A DNA stretch of 64,000 nucleotides from Neolentinus lepideus HHB14362 ss-1 (Eukaryota; Basidiomycota; Agaricomycetes; Gloeophyllales; Gloeophyllaceae), in the NCBI GenBank assembly GCA_001632425.1, contig KV425645.1, positions 1-64,000 of the forward strand. The letters run 5' to 3'. Under the pieces are notes generated by a model that did no database searches, was not told the origin of the DNA, and saw nothing but the letters and a program-made list of their open reading frames with translations. The position numbers and the translations under genes are program-made. Shown here piece by piece: positions 44,939-57,206 of the stretch (positions are counted from its first letter, which is position 1; each line of letters opens with the position of its first letter).

Positions 44939-45269
44939 TACCGAGTATAGCTTTAATGTTGCGGCACCTCAATTGCGTAACTAGTAATGTCAATATTAAT
45001 GTGGCCAAGCCTTCTGTAGAAGGCTTCTGAATAACTCTCATCGAGACTTTCCTTCCAAGGAACTTCAAGAATATGCATCTGCCACAACCGTCAAATCGAG
45101 CTGGGAAAACGTGGCGACCGCGTCAACGTCAGGATTCTCACAAGCGCTAGACGCCCAACCACTACATAGTGCATCTCATTTGCCGAACCCCCCGCCGTAT
45201 ATAGCATACCCAGTTAATGCCTGGAGCCCGACCGTGTCTCTCTTTACCTTGAATATCAAACTCGCAATA
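44939..45269. other. Intergenic, EFR3 upstream
   Basis: 331 bases. TATATA at 45198-45203 lies 67 bases before the EFR3 ATG. Codons in frame with EFR3 run upstream to 45111, but the TATA placement and family alignment favour 45270. A CCTTCTGTAGAAGG hairpin sits near 45008-45021. Confidence 0.45.
45198..45203 (+). promoter_or_regulatory. TATA box of EFR3
   Basis: TATATA ending 66 bases before the start codon at 45270. Confidence 0.5.
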
Positions 45270-48200
45270 ATGCCAAACCCATTTACCCCTAATCACGTGC
45301 ACCTCATCCAAGCCTGCTATCCTCAGTCCTCTGCTACGCTCTTGAACGCTGGTCCGGAATACCGTCCCAATTCGCAGGAACTATCCCGTCTCACGTACTA
45401 TGCTGCTAACAAGCCAGGGAAGATTACTAAAGTTGGCAGCGAGCTGGAGAAGAGAGTGCGCACGGACTGTAAAAAGGCCCAGGCAAACAATACTCGTTCG
45501 AGAGCGTAAGTGGTACTTGCATAATATTTCCAGAGTTTATCTAAGACCGAGGATTAATTTAGATCTCTTCTAATTACATTGTCTATCCTAAAAGCCCTGG
45601 CTACTGAATGCCGTCGGGATATTATCCTCCTGTCATCATCCATCCTCGCTTCTGTCCAAGTAACCGTCACATCTCTCCCTTCTGACCTCGAAGTACTTGC
45701 CAGAGCTGCGACAGTGGTTAGTAAGATTATATACGCTGCATTCAACGCTGACACAAGTTCCTTCAGTTCACAGCATGGACTACCTATACCGATGGCCATG
45801 TCATAGGTGTCGATAATGGTGTCACGCGAGACTATCTGTCGTCACTTCAACAGTTCGCGAACTTCAGTCGCATGAATGGTAAGGTCAAAGATCAAGAGGT
45901 CAGGAATCGGCAAGTCATTCTTGTTGTGCGAAGTTGTAACGTTGTTAATAGAGCGCTGAAGAATGCGCCTCGTGGGGTTGTCGGCCTTGACAGGCGCAGT
46001 AGCATCCGAAGCCTTGTACAGTGCGTCTCAACATTTCCGTCCGCAAGTATCAATTATTGTTCCGGCTCTTTTGGTGCCTATCTACGAAGCACGTGTGCAG
46101 ACGCTGGACAAAGTGTGAGTTGACTATTCACCCCAGACACCGCTCTGGTATAACATGAGGTCCTCTCTTAGATCTAGTGTGATGAAGGAGAAACCTGCTT
46201 CGCCCTATCTGGATGAATTCCGTACCCGTCCGCTTAACGAGAGACGCGCGGCTTCCATCCACGTTCATGTCGATGGTGAAAACGGACCTTCAGCCGAAGA
46301 TGTCACTGACGCTTGCTTGCGGGTGTTGTCATCCGTCTTCGCGCATTCGAATGGCGCTCAAGTTGGTTTCATTATGCAAGCCATCTTCGATAGTCTCGAG
46401 GATACGAAAGGATGGGAGAAGCCAGACCATTGTTGTTGGTTGGCACGCAAAGCTACTGACTGGACCCAATATCAGTATCGTTATGCTGTTCCAACTCGTC
46501 TCGTCGAACGTCTTCAAGAAGCGCAGGACATTCCGATGACGACTTCGCTTCATACGACTCTAGCAGCGATGATTACGGCCGTTTTCACTTCTCCTACTCC
46601 CCTGGTGAATCTATCAACGTCGGACATAATTTCTAACCTCATAACATTGATTCTTCGACGAGTGGCCATGGATCCTGAAGATTCTATGCTGCCGGCGCTC
46701 GTGGAATGTATCTCATCGCTTGGCATGCACGTTTACTATGCGGATCAGATACAAGATCTTGCAGCAGAACTTATCAGCCGTCTTGCTGTTGTGGAAGTCA
46801 GCGGCGTTTCTGGTGGAGAGAAGGCCGACAAGGAGAAGTGTAGGGCGAAGGCTCTGCGATGTCTTTTATCAGGGCTGCTCGGCTTATTACAGGCCGCCGA
46901 CAGCCATGACAAGGCCAACTCGTCAGGAAATGATCTCGCCGGCGATCATTCCAAGGCCGGTGGTATGCCTGGATCCCCACAACCGAGGTCGCCAGTCGAA
47001 GGCAGCGATCACACACACGTCAAGCCGTCCAGAAGGACAAAGGTGTCCCCAGAGGTTTGGCAGGATACCCTAACCCTGCTATGTGATGGGGATTATGGGG
47101 TGCGTCAAGACTATACTTTCGCAGTTATCTACTATCTGGAGAAGGAGATGCCTAAGCGAGGAGATTCGACAGATGCAGATGGTGTCCGACGCGTTCGGCC
47201 GCTTGCAGAAGGGCCGCTCAGGCAGGCCAGCAACGCTTCTGTCGCCCTAGTTGGAGATGGTGCTTCGAGGTTCCTGAACGCTTTGCACTCATATCTCTAC
47301 GTGCTAGCTACGGCTTCTAGTCTTGGCTTCAGTGATGCTTCGAGAACATCCGGGGCTCCGTCTACGAGCGGTGATCTGACCACTGATGACGACGCTGGAG
47401 CCAGTGATGACCTGGCGTCTCAATCCCACCGCCGTTCTGTCGCTTTTCCTGCTCGCGCAAGGAAGGCATCCGTTGCCCAGCACTTGATAGATCGCACGTC
47501 AAGTCATATAACCTCGACTTCTTGTGCCACTGCTTCCGACTATGCACACATCTTAGCGATTCTTTCTGCTGTACATCAGCAGTTGCCTGCGAGAGCGCTG
47601 CTGACAGGTATTCCGATGTTATTGTCCCTGGATGTAGCGTCCAAGGTCAATAGTACGGAGGATCCTGTTCTAGCGCAAAGACAAGCAGCTATAAAGGAGA
47701 TTGAAGCGAAAGTCTGGATGGTCGTCGGGAAAGTATGGGATTGTCTAGATATTGGAGAGATGTTAAAACAGGTAAAGCAATCAGCGATAGTTTTGTATGC
47801 TTTGACCCATAACTTTCCACGGCACAGGCGAATGCACCTTTGGACACTTCATTCCTCCCCTCTCTGCCAGATGCTCCAGGTACCTTCTTGTCTCGCGCAG
47901 CCGAGCCCGTCCTCTTTGGCCAAACTAATGTGGCTGTTGAGTCTCTCCTGTCCTTCAGTCTAGATCTGGAAGCGCTGGTAACATGTCTCGTGTCAAGTGG
48001 CAACGTAGGTGAAGCAACGGGCCTGGTTCAGGAGTCTCTTCAACGACGACTCACGATGCAGTGGACCCCGGAATTTGCGATGAAAGAATGTAGGAATGCA
48101 TGTTCGCCATAACCTTATCTGTTATTGACCACTGTTGTAGCCATTGAAAAGCCTTCAAATGGACTGCGAAGTGAAAGTATCTTGAAGATTGCACCAACTT

Positions 48201-48630
48201 TGATGCACGCCGAAAATATGTCGCTCGCAAGCTTAAGTCGTTTCAATCGGGGTGTCGGCGTTACCGACCTCAGAGAAGCTCTCGAAGGCCGCAATAGCAT
48301 GTCTAACCCAGCTTTGGTCAACAAAGCACCGTCCATTTCCACATTCGACCACAGCAGCATGTTCACTCAACCGAATGATCGATTAACACTACGGCCTACA
48401 CGCTCCAGACCAGCTACGCGGCCGCAAGTAGCAGGATCAAGTGAGGTTCGAGATATGCTCAATAGGCTTGGCATAGGGAGACAAAACGGCAATAGTAGTC
48501 TTCTCAAAGCTTCCCTTGCACCTTTGCAGAAGACGGACAACCGGTAAGCTCGTGAGACAACATTGGTACTGATATTCTGACGCCGTCACCTCCAGCTTGA
48601 GCACACTCATCCCTCCATACAAGACGTAGG
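45270..48630 (+). CDS. EFR3: Efr3, plasma-membrane PI4-kinase anchor
   Basis: Peripheral plasma-membrane protein that with Ypp1/TTC7 recruits PI4-kinase Stt4 to make PI4P. The N-terminus shows the family pattern: HVHLIQACYPQSS, PEYRPNSQELSRLTYYAANKPGKITKVGSELEKR in outline, including the basic patch used for membrane binding. An alpha-solenoid follows: LLITLSILKALATECRRD, LEVLARAATVFTAWTTYTDG, RRAASIHVHVDGEN, VGFIMQAIFDSLEDTKGW, then a long Ser-rich loop (GVRRVRPLAEGPLRQ to QSHRRSVAFPARARK). The C-terminal tail is disordered and ends RLSTLIPPYKT after a last intron at about 48545-48596. Over ten exons. Its stop is only 76 bases from that of VPS52. Confidence 0.88.
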
Positions 48631-48706
48631 TTTCAATCGTTAGGTTCTCCGCATTATAGTATACCCCGATCACGAGTCCGGATGAAAGCACAAGAGGACA
48701 ACAGCG

Positions 48707-51032
48707 TTACGGTCTCGCTCGACTTACACCTGATATTCTTTTCCGTGCATCTTCCTCGCGTTTGCGCCAGTACTCCATCTCCGTTTGTACTTTCGGGTGC
48801 ACTGTGGGAGTCGACACTCGCTAAAGAGAGTGATGCATAAATAAATGGAAAGGAACGTGAATTGAACAGCTTACGTTTAGGCCTTGCAGGACGAGTTCGT
48901 ACAGTCTGGATTGCGATGTTGCTTGTCTTTTTGCATCTCCGGCTTTTTCAGAATGCGACACGACCAACTTATCGACTTCATGCCTCAGGCGGGACAAGCT
49001 GAGAATCTTCAGTGAATGCTAGCTGGCGGGAAGAAGCTGCCTACTTTGAGAAGATCATAGTCTCTTCCGGTTGTTGGGTCAGCAATATGAAACTGTTGAA
49101 GATTGTGATATAGCGCTGGCAGATCTGCCACGACATTATTCGACCGTCACAATGATCACCTGAGATTAGATGCTTACCATCGCAACCTGCGCATCAGTAG
49201 TAAGTGCGCCTCTGCTGAAGAACCCAGCTGTGGCGCCCTCAGCAAGTTTCTTCAGTGCATCGACGTGTTCCGCCATAGCCTTCTGGAAGAGAGGCCACAT
49301 CTCTAGTCGGATCCGGAAGATGAATGATTCGAGAGGGGGGCAGTCCCGCTTCTGTACTTCAGCTATGACTTCTTCGGTCAGCCGGATCATTGTCAGGAGG
49401 GGAATGACTGCAGGGACGGGATCAAGCAGGGTCCTGACGAATGTCTTTGATGTGTTAGCAAGGGAGCTAAAAATATCGCATTTCATAGTTACGAAACTCA
49501 CCTGACAATACTCGAGCGAAGGATCAAAGATTTGTCTCCAGACAGCATCCATGGAAGCCCGCTCTTCTTTAGCGACTTGAGCGGACGCTGTGATACTGCC
49601 CGCCGTTTGTCTAGGCGTGATCCCGCCTCTGTCGGAACCAACAAGTGAAAGACGGTCATCAAATGTACCATCAGTGGGTGATAGGAGAGACGTTGGCGAC
49701 ATGACGACGTCAGAAGGAGAAGACGGTTGTTCAGCAGAAAAGAAGGATGTTACAAAGGTGTACTCTGCAGTTGCGTTGTCCATAAGAACTAAAAGTGCCG
49801 ACCGTAGAAGTGCTTCCATTGGTTCTTTCTATATCCACAGTTAGCAAGAAACAAGACATTGATAAGATATCTTACGTGTTCCTTGTCATCAGCCATATAG
49901 GCAAGCGTGACACCTGGACCATCTATACGAGCGAATGCCAGACGACCTGATAGTGAGTCGGGCGTATCGAGATCCCCTCCCATTGTGATGGGCTCCGACT
50001 TTTCTATAGTTCTCCCCTAAAGAAGTACGGTTCAACAATATTTCATGACATGTCTAGAGACGTTACCAAACCTTGATCCATCCCAAACTGCGAATATACC
50101 GCCGAAAGCCAGTCTCATAATATGTACGAGCCGAGCTTATATATGTCTTTTGTGTTTCTTGTGCGACCTCTGGGGCCTGTCGTTGCAAAAAAGTAAAAAG
50201 AGACTTGTATTTCAAGAATACCGACGTCTGGATGACCTGCATATTGGTACTCATGTTGTGCCGCATAGGCCGTATGAGGGCCAGGAAAAAGCCTCTACAT
50301 TTCGTCGCAGCCTTTCGGAACGCTATTAGTACACGCCCATGAACAAATTTGGAAGATGCTCACGATGATCCGGAGCCCTTCAGCCACTTCTGCGAGGTCC
50401 CGAGCTGCTTTCACTCGCATACGAGCCTTGTATGTGCCTATGAGTCGCTCCAGTTGCTCGACAGCAAGTATCCAGGGCTCCCCAATATCTGAGTCCAGGA
50501 TGAGTGTAGCAAGTGGGGGAGGTATAATCAAATCATCGATGAGGCTGGAAAGAGGCTTCTCTATTTTCTGGACAGACACGTTAGTACGAGCATGAGCTGA
50601 GTCATCGAGACCAGGATACCTTTCGACTTTTGAGTCGCCTTTCGATATCCTGGCTGCGATCCTGAAGGTCTGAAATTTGACCAGAAACTGCAGACAAGTC
50701 CTTCTGGAACGTTGATAGAAAGGACTCAATCGAGTCTAAGAGTGTCACGCTTGTCTGCAGCGCTTCAGAGTTAAGCTTCACTACTATGAACTGCCAGAAC
50801 TCACTTCAACCTGATCGTGCAATTCGACGTATTCCTTGGCCTTTTGTCTGACTACCCATTGTCAGTCACCAGCTACCTGCCATCTAGCTCGCTCACATGA
50901 CAAAGGTCCTCGATCATCCCTGTCGAAGTGCTGGAAGACGGCCAACTGATCTTGAAGCCTTCACTTATAAGCCGTACACTGCATAACCAGAGGTAAAACC
51001 ATACCGCTCTCCTCATGTGTTGAGGCAGACAT
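48707..51032 (-). CDS. VPS52: Vps52, GARP/EARP tethering complex subunit
   Basis: Subunit of the GARP complex that tethers endosome-derived vesicles at the trans-Golgi network. The first exon encodes only MSASTHEESG. The coiled-coil N-terminal region includes VTLLDSIESFLSTFQKDLSAVS and QISDLQDRSQDIERRLKSRK, the segment that joins the other GARP chains. IEKPLSSLIDDLIIPPPLATLI and EQLERLIGTYKARMRVKAARDL follow. The central block VIQTSVFLKYKSLFTFLQRQAPEVAQE and YISSARTYYETGFRRYIRSLG is diagnostic of Vps52. The rest continues through EALLRSALLVLMDNATAEYTFVTSFF and MWPLFQKAMAEHVDALKKLA. It ends KREEDARKRISGVSRARP. About eleven exons, about 700 residues; not all exon sums were checked. Confidence 0.9.
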
Positions 51033-51218
51033 TGCTATAATTCTGAACTTCAAGTGAACGACCGTGACAATATTAATGAACAAGGGGCCGGCGGCAAAGC
51101 TGTGCCGTAGACCAACAAAACAAAACAGCAGATAATAATTTACATGCCGATGGAAAACATTAGAACATTTGTGCTACAATGAACTGCAAGAGCGAGGACG
51201 ACTAGAGAAAGATTGGTT

Positions 51219-53293
51219 CTATGATACAGGAGCCAGAGCATACTGCAAGGAATAACTAGTGTCTTGATAAGGTATGGGAACATATTGAGTCTGTTGTAGT
51301 CCGTAGTCCTGAGGTCCGTATTCATCGTCACTCTCGTCACCGAGAGCATAAAAGTGCTCCCAGTCGAAGTCTGGGTGATCGACGATGATATCCTGTATAA
51401 TTTGAGAAAACTGAGGCTGGGACAGTTCCATGGTACGCAGCCATCTCCTGCTGATCATCCAACGAGCCACGCCCTTCGGAGGCATCCCGTCCCGAGGAGG
51501 GCCGATGCATCGCTCTTTGCGGCCGATGCCACGTTTGGGCTTCAAGCTCTTGTCCGCTTGGTCATCCTCGTCAAGTAAGCCGAAGAGCCTCTGTAGTCGC
51601 GAGCTACGCCACAACAGACCACGTATACGGAGAACCTGCCCCTTGTCTTGCATGCGAGGAGCTCCGAAGCGAATTTCCTCGTCCATGGAATCCTCAGATG
51701 ACATGCACTCCACTTGAAAGGCGCCATCGAATGTTTCATGAGCGAATCCATTAATTCGCTTCCGCGCGTCAACACGATTAGTCAGTTTCTGGACAACACT
51801 CAGTACTAGTCACGAGCTAAGGAGTGATGACATACAAGTTTTTTTCGACTATGTCTCCTGACTTTGACAGCTTTGTTGCTTTCCTTGGACTTGTGCTTCT
51901 GCGCGATCGTGACATCTTTCTGCGCCTTGAATTTATGCCGAAACGTGGTAAAGGCTTGCTCAAACACCGCCTCCAGGGTCTTGTCGTTGAAGTCGGACTC
52001 TGGTACGTATTTATACGTTGTTTTCCGATTCGCCTTGAGTTCCTCCAGCACGCGTTTTCGCATATTGGCATTATGCTCCGATTGCCTGACAGTCTTCAGC
52101 CACACGAAGCGGACAGCTTCATCCGGACCAAGTGGGGCGCCTTCGATATGGTTGTCAGGAAGACGTTGATCGTTCTCCAGACGCATCGATCGAAGGATTT
52201 GAAGTCGCATGGCATGCTATAAAGCTGTCTCAGAGCGTGTAAATTGAATCTAGGTAATTGGACTGACTTGAATGGTCAGAATCCGTGTATCGTGATGATT
52301 CAGGCGCTTCAGGGGACGTTCAGAACGTTCATCGCCGCTGTCACCATAACTTCCTTCGTCGTCTCCATCAGTTGGCTGATTAAGACTCATTCTCCTCCTG
52401 CGCCTTGGGACGATGGACGATATTTCCGCTTCTGTTGATAGCTCTCCTCTCAACGGAGGCTCAGCCCGCTGAAACTGAGGGGAGGAGAATACAGACGGTG
52501 AGGATTCTGTGATAGTATCGCGAGCATCTTGATGGAAATCCGGATTATAGTCATCCCCGAGAGGCCGAGTAGATGAACCTTCAACAAACAAGGGCAGAGG
52601 ACGTGAAGGAGGTTGAGATATGGGAGACAATGGATGTGTGGCAGGAACTGCACTAGAAGAGTGATTTACGAGAGCATGAGCTTGCGCTGGAGTGGCTTGT
52701 GAATACGATGACTGTGATATGGGAGAGACCGGTTGTATATAAGGCGGGGCGGGAGTGGGAACAGCTTGAATCTGCGGCAGTATCGGGGCGCCCGAATTGC
52801 TGCTTCTGAGCAACGCCGGCAGGACAACAACATATGCCTTCAAGGAAGCCAGTTCCTGACGCATCTCCGCGAGTTGTCTCTCGAGCTCAGCCTCCCGCTG
52901 GGTCTGCTTCGCTTCTTGTTCTTGCTCCCATGCTATTCTGCGTTTGCGCTCTTGTTCGTTCGCCTCTTTGCTAGCGGCAATTACGCGAAATAATTCTTGC
53001 ACAGCATTGACATTTATGCCATCCGAACGTGGCAGTGGACGAGGCCTTGCGTATACAATGACTAGATCAATAATATGCGTGAAACAACTTCACAAGAAGA
53101 CTCACTGAGGAGGTGGACGCGGTGATGGAGGTTCGGCAATGGCAAGTTCCAATTCACTTCGATGTGGAACATATGGTCTTGGCTGTTGAACCACTGGTTG
53201 TGGCGGGTTTAGAAATTGATTGTACTCATTATTATTTCGCGTTCTGTGCTGCGCTGCGTAAGGATTGAGAGCATCTGAGAGCTCGCTGGTCAT
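51219..53293 (-). CDS. Orphan coiled-coil protein, 638 residues
   Basis: I do not recognise this protein. Exons 53106-53293, 52268-53045, 51836-52216 and 51219-51788 sum to 1917 bases. Residues 1-75 are Pro/Gln-rich. Residues ~85-140 form a charged coiled coil (EANEQERKRRIAWEQEQEAKQ, then ELERQLAEMRQELASLKAY). Residues 150-310 are a Pro/Ser/Gln-rich disordered stretch with a basic RRRRR-M cluster. A basic, mostly helical block follows (MRLQILRSMRLENDQRLPD, VRFVWLKTVRQSEHNANMRK, FEQAFTTFRHKFKAQKDV). The C-terminus has a globular-looking segment (VLRIRGLLWRSSRLQRLFGLLDE, ARWMISRRWLRTM) and an acidic Tyr/Gln-rich tail. The layout resembles transcription-associated or chromatin proteins of fungi, but no named domain is visible. 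Convergent splice sums and long open exons make it a real gene. Confidence 0.75.
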
Positions 53294-53489
53294 CGACTGT
53301 AGAGCGACACCAGCAACGACGGGAAGGTAACATGCAACATCGGGGACCGAAAAGGAGATCTGCTCTCAGACTGTCCATTTGCACAGGCGGCCAAATAATG
53401 CGTAAACAAAACAACGCGAGCGATCGAAGACGCGTCACCCTAAGCGCCTCTGCGAAGTACCGACCTTTACGCCTCTACATCTTTTCACC

Positions 53490-54696
<1,207 letters not shown>

Positions 54697-56165
54697 ACGT
54701 TCTGGTCTACGCGAAGATTCTTTCAGTCTATTACTGTATCTATAATTCATTTCGGGTCCATTCCAGCAGGCGCGATCATTGCCGGCGGCAGCTCTCTTGC
54801 TTCCGCTTCGTCCAGAGGCGTCAGCTGATTCGTTCAACATTCCATCGGAAGGTGTGCCAATTAAGGGTGTCTGGTGGAGCTGTAGCCTCCAGGACCGATG
54901 ACGAGCTCCACTAACAATGTAGCCAAAGTCGATTTGGTCGATTTGGAAAGAGCAGCTCCTTTAGGATGGCATGCCGACCATGTGCACCGCGGTAGTGGCA
55001 TGAGGGGTGGGCACGGCGACGGGCTGTTCGACTAATACACTTCCTCGAAGGCAACAGCAGATGTTGAGTTTCGGAACACAGAACAGCGGTGCTCCTCGCG
55101 AGATTGATTCACGAACTCCATTTAACGATAAATGTACAACCGAGTGACATCTCAAGCTTCTCCACTCCGTATATTGCTGCTTTGGTCGTCCGAGTCGAAT
55201 TGTCTGCGAAGGTCAACCTCATTAACCCGCGAACGTCCTGCGTCAGAAGCCCTAGGCCCGAGCACGCGTGAGTGTTTCTCTTCTAATAGCTCAGGCTATA
55301 TTCATCCAGCGTGCCATCGGGAGTCTTTGTACTTTCGCTCACGCGGATCGGGTCCACCTGCCGGGCCTTGGCTATGAATAAGATCGATTCACTGTCATGA
55401 ATGCTCTTTAGCTCAAGCCGTTCCGTGAATTGAATAGGGCTGTGGCAGGCTGAGTAAATGAATTACAGAAGTATACCTGCGGGCATCATTGTTTGTATGG
55501 CGACCTGACTCTCGTTCAGCCGAGTTTCGCAGCGTCGTGATGCAGGGCACCGCAGTTTGATTCGTGGCGTATCTTATGATATCTCTGAACAGGGCCAGTG
55601 CAAAGGAAAAAGTTAAAGTAGGCTCCAGGAAGTTGGCTTGAATGATAGATAGGATGGTAACATCCGTGTGGCTGTTATATGTGGATAAGGTTTTAAGACA
55701 GCGGTTCTGAGGTCTGGAGCCCTAAGGGTTACTCCGTTATCCCAGATGGAAGCTTTGACAGACCTAAGCTTGCGAACTATGGATATCCATTCGGCATTTG
55801 CAACGGTCTTGGCAGGCGGTGAAGGGGACGATGGACTTGACGGTGACTCTCACCCTCTTTGATTTGAAGCGTTATCTGACATTTGCCCTGGCGCAAAAGA
55901 ACACTCTAGACTAGACGCTGAAGATCATATGACCAGGAAGATCCCATGATAGCCAGGCCGCACTTGGGGGATAATTTCGGACTAGCATGAGACTAGCGCA
56001 TCGTTCCGTACGTCATGTTCACGATCGCCATTTTCTGGCCCAGAAGGTACAGGGCGGGCCAGCAACGGGCCACCGACGAAGCTGTGACCCCTGACACCGC
56101 TATTAGTATTATTTGACATTTCAACATGGACCAACATGAGTTCCGCGCCGCAGCTACACACACCT
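54697..56165. other. Poorly explained gap, possible relic gene on minus strand
   Basis: 1.47 kb without a confident gene. Minus-strand frames between about 55134 and 55905 look protein-like but need several weak introns and contain an early in-frame stop (see the separate entry). Other short frames (for example 54898-55035, +, 45 codons; 54961-55155, -) have no support. No transposon motif or repeat was recognised. Confidence 0.4.
55134..55905 (-). pseudogene. Possible unrecognised gene or relic
   Basis: Reading the minus strand: a start near 55905 gives MSDNASNQRG, then a TGA, then an open run SPSSPSSPSPPAKTVANAEW and ISIVRKLR. Splicing GTCTGT..CAG would join it to a long open frame containing SHTDVTILSIIQANFLEPTL and FRDIIRYATNQTAVP. 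A 55-base GT..AG intron leads to ACHSPIQFTERLELKSIHD, SESILFIAKARQVDPIR. A 51-base intron then leads to PELLEEKHSRVLGPRASD and EVDLRRQFDSDDQSSNIRSGEA, ending at 55134. The last two exons look most coding-like. I do not recognise the protein. The early stop and non-ideal first donor mean it may be a decayed gene or a wrong model. Confidence 0.33.
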
Positions 56166-56799
56166 TCAGTACACCTTGCTCGACGCCTTGCTCAGCCATG
56201 GGATGACACCCATCATTTTGGCTCGTTTGATGGCCTTTGTAAGCCGCCGTTGCGAGCGCCAGGTGAGGCCGGTAGATGCACGCGACCTGATTTTCCCCAT
56301 GTCCGACACGAAATGGCTCAACAGCGTCACGTTCGTGCATTCGTCGAGAGGGTCAATGCCCAACTGATAGAACGCATCGTTGTGTCGAGAGGTCTTTGCA
56401 TCTGGGCCCACCCTGTAGGGACGAGGTGGAATCCGCTCCTGCTCAAAAGCCTTTACAGTGAAGCGGTCGGGACTGACAAACTGCGATCGTAGAATTAGTT
56501 TCGGAAAGAGAAAGTATTACTTGAGACTTGCTTGATTATCCGAGAAGAGGTTAAATGGGCCATTGTCTTTTCCTGCGTATGGAAACGCTTGAAGGGCGAT
56601 CAGAGCTGCAGCAACTCTGCGGGCACACGCAGGGCTCACCTGGCTGCGGCTTGGACGCTGCGTCGTTGAATGCCTGCTGGACTTCCTCGATCTGACCCTT
56701 GTAGGTGGGAGACGGCGTCGAGTAAGCGCGGTGTGGGAGGGTCGCTACAAGCCTCCTGCAAGAACCTTGATGGACAAGCTTGCGAAGGACTGCAGACAT
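56166..56799 (-). CDS. RSM18: Mitochondrial ribosomal protein bS18m
   Basis: Small-subunit protein of the mitochondrial ribosome. Exons 56640-56799, 56532-56587 and 56166-56480 sum to 531 bases, giving 176 residues. The N-terminus is a mitochondrial presequence (MSAVLRKLVHQGSCRRLVATLPHRAYS). The conserved S18 core is at the C-terminus: DPLDECTNVTLLSHFVSDMGKI, RASTGLTWRSQRRLTKAIKRAKMMGVIPW. The reading frame across the second intron works only if its donor is GC (CAA/GCAAGT), making it a GC-AG intron; the nearby GT donors break the frame. Start codon is the first Met of the presequence. Confidence 0.88.
56481..56531 (-). other. GC-AG intron in bS18m
   Basis: A 51-base intron with donor GCAAGT after CAA and acceptor CAG. 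It is the only choice that keeps the exon total divisible by three and joins LFSDNQ to FVSPDRFTVKAF. Confidence 0.65.
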
Positions 56800-57206
56800 G
56801 GCCAGAACAGAGAAGCGGTATTATTATCATTACTGTAACTAATACGCCTGGTAAGTCCCGTGGGTTGGACCCCGGCCACTGTGGCATAATGGCACGTGGG
56901 AAATAAGTGGAAAATTGAGCCACACGGATCTTGAGGGAGAATGAGGATATCTAGGTTTGATGGCAACGAGGGTATTGTAGAGTCGGGCTGAGCTCTGAAA
57001 TACTGCTTCTTTCAAGCCGGCGACCTCACATCCTTTTCGTAGTATTTTATTCATCGCCTATTGCTTGGCTGCTCACTCTCCTCGCCATCTCATGCGGTGC
57101 TGATTCATTGTTTCCCGTCCTGCCCTCCTCCCTTGCCTCCATCCCCCAGCTCGCCACACCTGCCCGCAGTCCCTAATCTCGCCCTCACTTTCGTTTCTGG
57201 GGCTCC
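56800..57206. other. Divergent promoter region (bS18m / RIM15)
   Basis: About 400 bases. A pyrimidine-rich, CCTCC-repeated stretch at 57110-57180 directly precedes the RIM15 start, a common feature of fungal leaders. No other signal was recognised. Confidence 0.4.
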
